Origin: Atrina japonica
Lineage: Eukaryota; Mollusca; Bivalvia; Pterioida; Pinnidae
Direction: 5' to 3'
Assembly: GCA_030159075.1 (NCBI GenBank)
Contig: BROG01000254.1
Coordinates: 806,001 to 870,000, forward strand
Length of the DNA: 64,000 bases
Numbering within the stretch: the first letter of the stretch is position 1; each line of letters begins with the position of its first letter. A program made the position numbers and the translations under genes. Shown here piece by piece: positions 1 through 11,664 of the stretch. Below the pieces are notes generated by a model. That model was not told where the DNA came from. It saw only the letters and a program-made list of their open reading frames with translations, and did not search any database.

Positions 1-429
1 GGAGCGGTGCTAATCTGCTTCATTTCTATTGACCTTGGGTAAAATTTTATTAACAACAGACCGAAAGGGTGTGAGGACCAGTGTGTGAAATTGATCTTAT
101 TTCTGCGATTTTTCTTTTTTCCCCCCCCGACAATATTTTGTATCATCTCTAGCTCAAAAATGGCTCAGCCAATTTTGCTCAAATTTTCAGCATCTATGCA
201 TCATCAAGGGTTCTAAATCCATCTTTCTCATTTTAGAAAAATACCCTCTATTTTCAGAGTTATCTCCCTTTTTTATTTCCATGACCAATTTTGTGGCATC
301 ATCTCCTCTGTAACTACTGAAGCTAGAGTAAATCTGTTTGAATTTTCTGAAAGGTCAAAGACTGTAGTTGTGAATGTGGGTTTCAAATTTGATTTGAGTG
401 TCCCCTGAAAAAAGCTTGCTAGGGGATGA

Positions 430-960
430 AAATTAAGTTGTAAATTTTGTGTGCTCAAAATCATATAAATGTCAAAATATCTCAGAAACTAAGCACCTTT
501 ACTATAGACATATGCTGAAGTTGTTCAGTTTCAGAAGTTGTGCAAGGTGGAAAAGTTTCAAGGACATATGTTTCAAAGTCAAGGTCATGAAGACATTTAA
601 AAATTTAAAATCTAAATATCAGATTTTATATATATAGACATATACATGAATGTTGTGTAGAAAATAGGCTGAAATATAGTCATAAAAAATTGCAAGGTCA
701 TTGGATCAAAGGTCAAGGTCACAGTTCCATTTGAAATTTTACTCTAAATAGCTCGAGAACTATAAAACTTTAATATATATCCGGTAGGTTACAGTTGCAG
801 ATTTGTAGGGAATGCCCTGAGGAATATTTGTTTCAAGGTCATCTGAACAAAGGTCAAGGTCACAGGTCAATTTGAAAATTTCAACTTTAAATAGCTCAAA
901 AACTGAAACTTTTATATATGGGTTATAGTTGAAAATTTTCAGCATTTTTAATTCTTAACA
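430..960 (+). repeat. ~140-bp tandem repeat units with TCAAGGTCA motifs (first block)
   Basis: About four degenerate units. Each carries a segment like 'ggatcaaaggtcaaggtcac', then 'gttcaatttgaaaatttcaactcaaaatagctcaaaaactat', then 'aacttttatatatg'. The same unit recurs at 4750-5374 and 11665-12210. Confidence 0.75.
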
Positions 961-1109
961 CTATTTAATTTTCTGTTCAAATTTTGAAACATGTTCATTG
1001 ACACAATATCAACCAATCAGACACCAGGTTACATTCAAAATAGCAGCTCCCCTTTCCCTACATTTTTTTAACCAACCAATGCCAGCTATTTACTTGTCTC
1101 CAACCTGGA

Positions 1110-1116
1110 TATAAAG
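1110..1116 (+). promoter_or_regulatory. TATA-like box upstream of candidate exon
   Basis: TATAAAG in a less AT-rich stretch, 95 nt before the candidate ATG at 1205. Noted only because the two occur together. Confidence 0.2.
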
Positions 1117-1204
1117 AATAACACAGGCTCGACATGAGCTGCTACTAATTTTTATGTGATTATCTTTTATTTGTTCTTGACTGCAACTGCCAGATCCGGC
1201 GATT

Positions 1205-1271
1205 ATGATTTCTGAAACGATTATCAAAGCTGTTGAAGAATTGAAGAAAAATAACAGCATTGAAGTTGGGG
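1205..1271 (+). CDS. Possible first coding exon, unidentified
   Basis: ATG-initiated stretch MISETIIKAVEELKKNNSIE followed by VG, then a possible donor (GGGG|gtacct). A TATAAAG lies 95 nt upstream at 1110-1116. The amphipathic, Lys/Glu-rich peptide looks coding and is faintly like the start of a linker-histone globular domain (A---LK--N-S), but the match is weak. No downstream exon was recognised, and read-through gives only a 45-codon frame. Confidence 0.22.
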
Positions 1272-2042
1272 GTACCTTTACCGCTTTACATGCACACCTA
1301 CTAAAAATAATACGTTATGTACAGTGTCGGTGTAATGTAAAAAAGTGGCCCCCATAGAAAAAAACAAACTAAAGTGATCATTACTCATATCCTATGTAGA
1401 AATCATATCTATAAGCAAATGCGTTTAGAAAATGACCCGAAATCTGGGTTGTCTGTCTAAGGATTTATTAAAATGAAAAAGGAAGGTTATAGGACTACAT
1501 GTAAGAATGAATAAGTGCCACAGTGATTAACCTCTGATTTGTTACACGTTGGTTTGAATCTCGCGCGGGGCAAATGATATTGTCAGTTGATGTTCGCCTG
1601 AAGAAAGTTGTCGGAATTTTATTTTTTCCACTTTCAAACTAAACCACAAAACCCAGAAGACCATGAGACATTTCGGAGACCAAAATAATGCAGTTTAATA
1701 TACATTTATGTTTTTTACAGATGTGTTACAAAAGTACAAAAATAAACTTGTAAAAGCCATATCTTTGGTACTTGAATCTTGAACAGATAAATATCCTATA
1801 AAACAAACGTTTTAAAGTCAAATTCTGTCCAGTTATGTTCATAAATAAACTTTTCTATACTCTCTTAATGCATATTCTCATAAACTTTCGTGGTATTTTT
1901 AAAGTCCTATTCCAACTAATTACTTAATTAATTATGAGAAACATCTTACAACAAAACAAATTGATCTATTTATAAACGGTGAGGTGTTGGCGGTTAAGTG
2001 CTGACGCCCTACTGCTGTACAATAACTGCAAAATTTATATCA

Positions 2043-2336
2043 ATTGTTTGTTTTTTGTTTGTTTACTGTTGTTTAACGTCCCACTCAAAAATCTTTCACT
2101 CAAATGGAGACGTCACCAAATGCTGAGGAAGGGCTTCAAATTCTGGCCTATGCTCGGAACTTACTGCCATTGAGCAGTGAAGGTTCTTTAACATGCTGAC
2201 ACCTACTGTGACACAGGGCCTCGATTTTTACTGTCTCAGTCCATAAGACAGGAAACCAGTCTGCCACCGGCTGGACTCGAACCCACAACCTCACGATTAA
2301 AAGTCGAACATGCTACATACTGAGCCTGGCCAGCTC
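2043..2336 (-). mobile_element. tRNA-derived SINE, full-length-like copy 1
   Basis: Read on the minus strand it has a tRNA-like head (box A around GGCTCAGTATGTAGCATG, box B GGGTTCGAGTCC), the conserved body (tgacacagtaggtgt..gttaaagaacc..cactgctcaatgg..gaagccctt..tggtgacgtctcca) and a gttaaacaacagtaaacaaac tail. Target-site duplication TTATATCA at 2035-2042 and 2337-2344. Confidence 0.88.
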
Positions 2337-2619
2337 TTATATCACTCGTACACCAGGGTAATTTTAATAATTTCTACGGAATCCCCCTAATAATTCCACT
2401 AATACACTGACTTTTTTTTCTAATTTCTTTTTTCATTTTTGTCAGTTAGGAGTGGTTTACTAATGAAAATGTCAAAAATTACGTCCAGAAAATCTAAATA
2501 ACGTTCCTGGAACGTGACTTTTAACGTTGATTTTCTTGTTTAACTTTACATTTAAGAGCTATGTTCCCAAGATGTTTGTGTTTTACTATATTTTTAAAAC
2601 AAATCCGCCCGCAAAGGCT

Positions 2620-4115
2620 AGACAAAAACAAGAGGCTCTCAAGAGCCTGTATCGCTCACCTGGTTGTTTGCTTGAGAAGATCAGACGAACGGAGCAATTT
2701 TTGTAAAGGACCTTTCATACATAAATCCTGTAAAGTTTGGTTGAAATTGCTTCAGTGATTTCAGAGGAGAAAATGAAAATGTGATTTTCCCATAGGGTCC
2801 AATGATAAACTAAGCCCAGCCCTGGCGGCCATGGTTTTGACAGATCGGAACGAAATGAGCAATCTTTGTAAAGGACCTTCAAAACATCATTCTTCTAAAG
2901 TTTGGTTATATTTGCTTCAGCGTTTTCAGAGGAGAAGATGAAAATGTAATTTTCCCCACAGGATCCAATGTTCTTCTTCCAAGTCAGGAACCGGATTCAT
3001 GAATGAATGAATAAGGTTCTGCGAAAACTTTGCAGTGTGTGCAGCACAGCAGTCTTCTTTTGGCTATATAATGTTAAACTAAGCCCCGTTCTAGTGGCCA
3101 TGATTTTTGACGGATCAGAACAAAATGAGCAGTCTTTGTAAAGGACCCTGCATACATCATTCCTGTAAAGTTTGGTTAAATTTGTGTCAGTGGTTTCAGA
3201 GGAGAAGATGATTTTCCTATAGGATCCAATGTTAAACTAAGCCTCGCCATAGCGCCATGTTTGTTGACGCAAAGTGATTCCAAAAGCCAGGTGAGCTAAA
3301 AATGGCGGTCAAGAAACAATTTTCAACAACGGTTTTGAAGTCGCAACATCAATATCTATTTGGAAACCAAATTTCATTGAAATCAAACAATGTTAAATTT
3401 TCCCCGCCTTTTTTGTCGGCCATTTTGAAAATGGCGGTCAACAAAAAATTTTCAACACCCGTTTTGAAGTCGCCACATCATGGCAAACATTTTATCAATT
3501 TACATTCGACCTCTATCTTTCATAGTTTTGGAGTTAGAAGACGAAAAACATAAAAATTGAAAAAATTCTGTGAAAAAAGGGCAATAACTCCTACACAGGT
3601 TTTGGATTGTCTTCAAATTTTCAGGGTGGGTAGATCTTGATATGCTGAACATTTTTGCAATTTACACTTGACCTCTATCTGCTACATTTTTTGAAATAAA
3701 AAATTAAAAATGCCAAAATTTTGAAAATTTTACAAAAATAGGGCTATAACTCCGAGATGAGTTTTCCGATTTTCTTCAAAATTGCATGGCAGGTAGATCT
3801 CATCAAGCTGATCACTTTTTACCCTTGTCAGATTTTTGATATCTGTAATGGTTTTGGAGTTATTGGCCAAAAACTGCAATTTACCCCCTATGTTCTATTT
3901 TTAGCAACAGCGGCCATGTTGTTTGACCTGCGACATAGAAAATAACAAATATGAAACTAAATACCCTAGTGACGACTCAGTTCAAGTTTGGTTCAATTTG
4001 GCCCAGTGGTTTCAGAGGAGAAGATTTTTGAAAGTGAGTTAACGATGGACGGACGGACGACAGACGCAAAGTGATGGCAAAAGCTCACCCTGGCATAGCC
4101 AGGTGAGCTAAAAAT
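2620..4115 (+). repeat. Composite dispersed repeat bounded by 'gctcacctgg' / 'ccaggtgagct'
   Basis: Begins near 'aagagcctgtatcgctcacctgg' and ends 'ggcatagccaggtgagctaa', so the ends are inverted repeats. An internal block (gtaaaggacct..tcctgtaaagtttggtt..ttcagaggagaagatg) occurs three times (about 2704, 2868, 3138), and a second 'ccaggtgagctaaa' end at 3287-3300 suggests two copies side by side. Related partial copies lie at 15190-15345, 21500-21740 and 25750-26240. The open frames here are incidental. Confidence 0.65.
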
Positions 4116-4667
4116 GAAGTGACCTATTTAGTTTTCATTTGCAAGCCCTGTAGTATTGACAACAATAATTTTTACATACTTTGATCACTGGTTCATGAGA
4201 GTAATTTAGTTAGATCTGTTTAGGTCTAGTATATGCATGAAATCCGTGTTGATGTATCTTTTCCTTAAAAATGTAGGGAGGAGTGAAATTTTCCAGGGAC
4301 TAGTAACAGAAATTTTTAATCGGGTCATTTTAGCTACCAGGGTAATATTTATATAGTTACACAATTCCATAAGCTAAATAGCCACTGGCGTCATTTATTC
4401 ACTTATTGGTTGGACATAAAGTGGTCTTATTTTCTTACAAATCTGAATAAGTCGACAATGGTAACAACAAGCAGATGAAACAGGCATCCTATTGTTTTCT
4501 CATGCATACAGTACCTATTCCTCACGTAAAATAATTTAAATATAAATCCACTAATCAAGAATACAAATGTCTATAGTTTCAACATGCTTTGTTGGTATCT
4601 ATCTCCCTTTTTTTCTTTTTCACGACTGATTTTGTGGCATCATCTCCTCTGTAACTACTGAACTATA

Positions 4668-4740
4668 GAGCATGGTTCGGTCAGTAGTGCGCTCAACTCT
4701 TTATCATGAGGTTGTAAGTTCGAGTCCAGCCGGCAACAGT
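4668..4740 (+). repeat. tRNA-like SINE head fragment
   Basis: Contains 'cggtcagtagtgcgctc' (box A-like) and 'gttcgagtcc' (box B) with a Gly/Met-tRNA-like layout, but no acceptor-stem pairing and no SINE body. Best read as a truncated SINE head, not a tRNA gene. Confidence 0.5.
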
Positions 4741-4749
4741 TTAAAAAAT

Positions 4750-5374
4750 CAGACAAAAGTCAAAATATCTCAGAAACTAAGAATCTTTCTTATACACATA
4801 TACATAAAAAGTTGTTCAGCTTGATGAGCAGCAAAAGCTCCAAAAGTTTCAAGGTCACCTGATTTAAGGTCAAAGTCACAGAGACATTTGAAAATCTAAA
4901 ATTTCAATATCTCTAAAAATATGAGATTTTAGTATTGACATATACATGAGTGATTTGTAGAGTCGGCTGAGAAATATTCGTAAGAAATTTCAAGGTCATC
5001 AGATAACAGTTCAAGGTCACAGCTGAGTTTGAAAAGTATCTGAAAATATCAATTCAAAAAAGCTCGAAAACTGTGAAACTTTTATACATGTTACTGTTCA
5101 AAATATGTCAGCAATTTGATGAAGAATTTGTATGCGAAGTTTCAAGGTCGTCAGATGAAAGGTCAAAGTTACATTTCAATTTGAATATTTCAACTCAAAA
5201 TTGCTCAAAAACTACATAACTTTAATGTATATGTTATTTTTGAAGATTTGTAGGAAATGTGCTGAAGAATATTCTTGGAAAGGTTCAAGGTCATTGGATG
5301 AAAGGTCAAGGTCACAGTTCAGTTTTAAGATTTCAACTCAAAATATATCAAGAACTGTAGAACTTTTGTATATA
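4750..5374 (+). repeat. ~140-bp tandem repeat units (second block, left of the TIR element)
   Basis: Four to five units with GGTCA motifs near 4860, 4999, 5150 and 5296, giving spacings of about 139-150 bp. The last unit is cut at 'gaacttttgtata' by the element beginning at 5375 and resumes at 11665. Confidence 0.8.
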
Positions 5375-5417
5375 CAGTACGGGCCACGCGGATTCCGCAA
5401 AAGTCACGTCATCGCGG
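5375..5417 (+). repeat. Left terminal inverted repeat of the 6.29-kb element
   Basis: 43 bases, identical to the reverse complement of 11622-11664; begins CAGTACGGGCC. Confidence 0.93.
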
Positions 5418-5477
5418 CGGGGTTAGTAATGAGCAGTCGTCCGCGTTCAAATCACGGCTATCCACCGCAGTCCCCGT

Positions 5478-5600
5478 CATCGCGGCGATTGAAATTCCTC
5501 GCAAATCGCGGGGATGAATAAAATCATCGCTAATCGCAGCTGTTGAAAATCATCGCAAATCACGGCTGCTGAAAATCGTCGCTAATAGCGGCTGCTGATC
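5478..5600 (+). repeat. Left subterminal CG-rich repeats
   Basis: About four imperfect ~26-bp units of the form 'aatcatcgcnaatcgcggctg'. The right end (11478-11560) has about three inverted relatives, 'atcgcaaactgcggcgatg'. The layout resembles transposase-binding subterminal repeats. Confidence 0.7.
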
Positions 5601-8242
5601 TCCGTATACTACTGGAATTGTCGAACGGAATTCTGTTTTGTTTTTGTTTTTTTGGGTTTTTTTATGCGTGTTCAGTCTATTAATTAAATAACAAATTACA
5701 TTACTATTCGCTAAAATGCGACCATTATCTTCTATAGTACCCGGTAATATGTACCTTCCAATTGATCCCAAACCAAACAATAAGCCCCGACTTTCACTTT
5801 GTTCAACAGTTCTGTTATAATTGCATCAAACACCAAAGTTCTTCTACGTCATGTAATGAAATTGATTACCCAAGCAGTCAAGTCAAAGTTATCCGTGCGT
5901 GAAATGTAATCACATCTCTGCACAGAGTTGGACACGTGGGACCTTCTTTCTACCTTACATGTATATCGCTTTTCAACTATCCGTAACCGTGATATTACAC
6001 ATCGTATGTTAATTTAACACAAGATTTGTGACATCTATTAAAATATGGACAAAAAGAAATAACGGAACTTCGACTAATCCTAACGTGGTTTATTTTCTTT
6101 CAATCCTACCTACTTCATATAACGTTTGGTTATCTACGTAACTGGTTTATATAACAGATTTTCAAACAAAAACTGCAAGCCTAATTTGTGACGGCGCTTA
6201 AAAATTAAAAAAAATCAAAGTTCTGAAATACCCCCCCTCTCTCTCTCAAGTTTGAACGATAAAATTGTAGTTCAGGGCACCCGAAAACAATAAATTTCCA
6301 CAAAGTAAAAGCCCGCTCCATAAAAAATCAAGGTTCATGCGGCCCCGAACTGATTGTTGTCTAGAGCCAAGAAATGCCTAGGTTTTGGGGACGCGATAAC
6401 CTAACCACTAGACCTACCCAATGTGACGTACAACAGTTTTTAAGAAAAATAAAGTTATATCTCGAAATTATCTTGTCTGAATTTATTTAAAGCTGTTTTT
6501 ACTTGTACCTATGATGAGCATTTTTTTTAAGAGAAAAATCGTTTCTTTTTAATATTCATTTTCCCACCAAAAATAAGTTATATGAAAATACCGTTTTAAT
6601 CATAATTTAAAATCACAGAAAAGGTTTACATCAATAGAACTATCATGTATGCGATACTAGTAAAAAGGTATAGAATTCCCTGGTCTCCTGACGACTCCAC
6701 TTAAACAACCGGATGTTTATTATATGCTAAACCTAATGTAATTGAATTTGGGTTGCTGATACCTTTATCTACCCGACTTTAACATGAACTTCAGTTAAAG
6801 TAAAGTATAACGGTATATATGTGTACACTTTTTTTAATTACCGATAAGCTTATGATAAATTGAAGCTATATTACTTGTTTTTCAGAAGATTAAAAGGGGT
6901 ACGAATAATATGCATGTATTATCAAAAGTTCAAGAAAATCTGTATCCAATTTCGTTATACGAAACATACTATCCATTCACGTGGGTAAAACTTTTTACAA
7001 GGTCTTTTTTAAAGTTTTTAACATTCGATGCTTTATACAAGTAAAATTCCCAGGTTTCAAAAACTTATTTTAACACCAACAAATGAACTCTTACAGGTTA
7101 GGAGGAATACCAATCGCCGGGATATTCTATTCATTCAAAGCAAAAGTACATATGTTAAAAACTCTATAATGATATATATTTTCACAATGTACCCGGGGAG
7201 AGACCACAGGCCTCCCGCAAGTAAAACTACGTTTGAAAATCGATTTCAACATCGATCAAACATGTGCTCTAACAAGCGATAGCTGATCAAAACTGAACAA
7301 GTTTTATTTTCGATAAGTCGTGTCTGATTTTTCATATGCCAATTAATCTGGAATTATGATTCTGGTCATCGTCAACTACCGCACAGGGGTTAAATAGTCT
7401 GATTGGTGTTTTTTTTAAAATAAAATATACAACACGATTAAACTTGTATATTTACAAATTAATAATAAAAATCAGATTGACGTTAATTACATGTATTCCA
7501 GTCCACAGACTGCTCAACCACTCTTTGAAAATCTTCAATCACAAGTGAGTCATGATTGCTGCAAATCACGCCCAATACATACATATTCAAGATCAAAACT
7601 GATGAATTACGTCAATCATATATCAGGTGACACGAAATATGCAATGACAGCACAATACTTTCTATTTACCAATTTTGCGTGTTTTCCTTTCAGTATATCT
7701 ATCTAGAATCAATTATGGACTGGAAGAAACCGTCCGACTAAGTAACCTACGCTAAAGTACTAAATGGATATATATATATGGCTAAATGGATATATTGAAT
7801 TTATGCAAACATGTTATAATTTATTAATTATTTGATTGTACTAAATTGTATTTTACGCTCTTTGAAATCATTTAAAACAGTAAATGACGTTTTATGTCCC
7901 TTGTTTGTGACTGAGTTCAATGTCGGCACGTCTAATGATCCAAAAATACAATTTAATAATTTGATTTGAAATTAATGCAAGCTATATTTTAACAGTTTAA
8001 AAATAAAATTTTGTTCCATAATCTGTGTATATCTACATCCATCCTAACTCAGTAGCGCATTCTTCCAGAACGACAACTATATAAATGTATTTTGTTATAA
8101 AATTGGTAAAATATACATGTAGCATAAATATCCCCGATGTTTTAATAATAGATTCGATATCAATTTTTTTATTTAGCCGTATATATAATCATCTGGTACA
8201 CCACCATTGAACTAGATACAGTTCATGACTTGCGCGAAGCTG

Positions 8243-8455
8243 AGTTTTATCTCTTGACAGCGATTTATGACCCCGTCGCTATGGATACCCCGTTCACCCA
8301 GACTTGATGTTTTGTCCCTGTTATGTAATTGCTTCGATCTGCGGTCTTCAACGAAGAGCCATTATAACTGTAAGTTGTTCAAATAATGTGGACTCTGATT
8401 AACGAAGATGGATCTTCGGGGGGGGGGAAGCAATAGATTTTTTTTACAAACACAC
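8243..8455 (+). repeat. Duplicated ~200-bp block, copy 1 (inside the TIR element)
   Basis: 'agcgatttatgaccccgtcgct...ggataccccgttcac...gtggatcttcgggggg...caatagattttttt'. The second copy is at about 9635-9840 in the same orientation, moderately diverged with an insertion of about 14 bases. Confidence 0.75.
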
Positions 8456-9634
8456 CAGATTTGGATCAGCCGTACTTTAAGATTTAGTCTTAATATCGGG
8501 AAAATATAGGGGCATCTAGCATGACATCATATTTCGAATATAAAATTCGTGAATACTGAGTTGCCTTTATTGTTGACCTACATGATCATATCATATCATG
8601 GCAAAGACCGTTGTTCATTTCCTAATAAAGATGATTTTGAATAATGGTTTAGATAAAATAAAAAAATACCCACTTGATCTTTTATTGTTCAACATACTAT
8701 CACCAGTGTATCTACGTCTGGTCGCACATAATTGCTAAAATAAACTCGACTAAAATAACCTACCGACTTTATGAAAAGGAAAAGTCTATCAGCGATATTT
8801 ACAGTCTAACAGGCATTTTTTTTTGGGGGGGGGGGGGTGTGTGTGTGACTATTTCTTACCGGTATTGATGATGACATAAACATGATAATCCAAACTCGAA
8901 ATAATGTGTAATTTACTGAATATTAAAACGGTAAATAATGAAATGAACTCTTGATGATTTCCTAAATTTTCATATTTGACGCATGTCAGATTGATTTTGA
9001 AAATACTTTGTAATCAGGTAAATTATTAGCGATTTATTATTTTTTTTTCTTCAAATAAATATCGCTGAAATGAGACTTAATCAACTATAACAGTAAAGGT
9101 TATTGGTATCTACCATAGTTTAGGGAATTTTACTTTTTTTAGCATTCCACTCATAAACTTTATGAACTTGACTATTATGGCGTAAAGGATGTACGCCACC
9201 ATCTCATTTACCTCATACATGTATATTCAAAGTACGGAGTCTGTCGGGTGAAGTTAAACGCTCACAGACATAGCCTTGTTTATTGCGAGAGCCCTTTTCA
9301 TATCTTTGGGGGAAAAATGACTTGAGTGAAAAACCACGTAGATCTACGTTACCATTATTACTCTACGCTTAAACTTAATTTGCAGTGAGGGTTCTTTAAC
9401 GTGCCGACACCTACTGTGACTGAACATGATGGGTATTTAAAAAATATATAATCAAATACATAACATGGAATCTTATTGTCTGTCATACAAGATATTTAAT
9501 GCATATATCCTTTCTAATTTTTAATTTTTTTTTATGAATATCAATATATTTTTTTGACATGTCCTCTGATAATGAAGACATACATACGTCGATGTAAGTC
9601 CTTATATACACTCACATCAACCGAGTTATCTTTT

Positions 9635-9840
9635 GGCAGCGATTTATGACGCAGTCGCTAAGGTTCAAGTTCAAGTAAGGATACCCCGTTCACTCAGAAT
9701 CGATATTTTGTCCCTGTTATGTAATAGCTTTGATCTGTGGTCTTGATCGAGGAGCCATATTTGTAACTTGGTCAAATTATGTGGATTCTGTTTAAGATAG
9801 TGGATCTTCGGGGGAGGCAGCAATAGAATTTTTTTTTTTT
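9635..9840 (+). repeat. Duplicated ~200-bp block, copy 2
   Basis: Partner of 8243-8455. A 45-base SINE-body fragment ('cagtgagggttctttaacgtg...') lies just before it at 9383-9423. Confidence 0.75.
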
Positions 9841-9946
9841 CGGAAAGAAATATGTAAAGCTTGGATCAGTCGTTCTTTAATATTTAAGTATCAGAAAAAA
9901 TATTCTTGGCTAACTCATATTTTGGGATCTATATTGGAGTTAAGAA

Positions 9947-10084
9947 ACTTTTTAACAATATTGCCGCAGTTTTCAGACTGAGTGAGAAGTATAAAATAAT
10001 TAATTTAACAAAACGACTTTTTAACAATATTGCCACAGTTTTCAGACTGAGTGAGAAGTATAAAATAATTAATTTAACAAAACG
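9947..10084 (+). repeat. Two-copy 69-bp tandem duplication
   Basis: Units start at 9947 and 10016 and differ at one base (gccgcag/gccacag). Because 69 is divisible by 3, one frame reads through with a repeated 23-residue block; nothing else suggests coding. Confidence 0.85.
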
Positions 10085-11621
10085 ACTTTTTTTTTAAATT
10101 CACTGTCAGCGATCGCTTTCCTGATTGATATTGCGAATATGAATCGTCAAAACTACTTTAAAAGTTATAATTTTATCAAATATAGATCACAGAACTGTCA
10201 TTTTGTATTTACCTCCTCTCAGTAAAGTAAAATTTTACAAAATGACTGAACTTTCTCAGCCGTTTACGGTTTGGATTGTGGATATAGTTCCAATCCTTTG
10301 AATTTTGATATCCAAGATCTTCCTCTGTCCAATTATTTAACTCGACTCCTTTGGGTGAATATTCTACAGTTCGTTGATCATTGTTTTAGTTTTGTTTACG
10401 GTGACATATTTTTATTTTAACTCCGAGAATTAATCAAGGTCATTTTGGTTTTTATAATTAGATTAAATAGGGATAGAGCAAAATTAATTTTTAAAACGGA
10501 AAATTCCATCAAAGGCAAACAATCTCACTCTCCCAGAGTAGCGAATATCAAAACATCAATTAGATGAGGTTGGTCTGGAAATATATTATTTAGTTTCTCT
10601 CTCGACTAAAGATATATATGACCAACAGTGCTTCATGAATTGATACGATGATTGACAGACAAACCGTCAGACTAAATTACGTATACAGGTAGGGGCGGAG
10701 TAAAATAATCACCTGAGGGTAATACGTTATCGAAAAGGCGGGACTTCATGACTTCAGGTTATGAAAGCAAATCAAATATCATGAGTTAGAAGATTATTTT
10801 TTATTCAAAAATAAGAACTTGTCTGCACGACGGACCAACAGGTCAAGTAAGACAATGACCATCGTATTCCGGTATCGGTATTTCTCTCATACCTAATTGC
10901 TCTATTTTTCTCAGCTTCAGCGATAGGTTAGTAGCGGGTCGATGTTTGTATCTGTAAGCGTTTTTTTTTAAAGAATGAGACTCGCTTGCTACTCAAACGA
11001 ACAGTTTATTGATAAATATTTAGTAAAACTAGGTTGCGTAACTAAACATAATCCTTACTGTTGCTAGTTGGCGAATTCCGTGTTTTTAAATCAGGATGAA
11101 ACTGGCGAGACTTTAAGTCGCGTAAGCAAAATTTCAAATTATGATGAATATGCTAATGATTCGAGATACAGTTTTTCAGCATTGTAGTCAAACTTATGGT
11201 AGGCTACAGAAAATAAACGTACTTTTTCTCCGTGATAACACGTTCACATTGATTATGAGTTGGCAATTTCAGCGGAATAAATTGTTTTTAAGTCCAGTAT
11301 AAAACACATTTGATGTTTACTATCCACATCATACTACTACTTCAGTATGTTAGCTTATGCTGACAAAACATCGATAATTTTTTAGCAGACCATGCTGGAC
11401 GGGAATTTTTCCAAGTAATGTTAACAAATGTAAAGTATTGTTAACCTGATTAATCATCGATATAATTTCAGTCGTTCACAGCCGCGAACTGCGGCGATAA
11501 ATTTTTACATCGCAAACTGCGGCGATGATTTTTTCCATTGCAAACTGCGGCGACCCGCGTTGAACTCAATAGCCTGATCGCGGATTCGCGGTGAATTTAT
11601 TGAGCAAGATTTATATGACCA

Positions 11622-11664
11622 CCGCGATGACGTGACTTTTGCGGAATCCGCGTGGCCCGTACTG
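11622..11664 (-). repeat. Right terminal inverted repeat of the 6.29-kb element
   Basis: Mirror of 5375-5417, followed directly by the TA duplication. Confidence 0.93.

Larger units (their letters stand above)
5375..11664. mobile_element. 6.29-kb non-autonomous DNA transposon with 43-bp perfect TIRs and TA duplication
   Basis: The first 43 bases (cagtacgggccacgcggatt...cgcgg, 5375-5417) are the exact reverse complement of 11622-11664. TA flanks both ends (5373-5374, 11665-11666). Removing 5375-11666 restores a normal unit of the surrounding ~140-bp array, so this is a true insertion. CG-rich subterminal repeats lie inside each end. A TA target and CAGT terminus suggest Tc1/mariner-like mobilisation, but no transposase or other recognisable gene is inside, only short frames. 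Internal sequence is AT-rich and holds a duplicated ~200-bp block and a 69-bp tandem repeat. Confidence 0.88.

Noticed and set aside
4668..4740. tRNA gene
   Set aside because: Box A- and B-like motifs are present, but there is no acceptor-stem complementarity; it matches the SINE heads elsewhere in the window.
7028..7706. Transposase remnants inside the 6.29-kb TIR element
   Set aside because: Short frames were inspected for DDE/D-type or helix-turn-helix motifs and none was seen; the element is regarded as non-autonomous.
9906..10097. Small protein with a duplicated 23-residue block
   Set aside because: Arises from a 69-bp tandem duplication inside a non-coding transposon; no other coding evidence.
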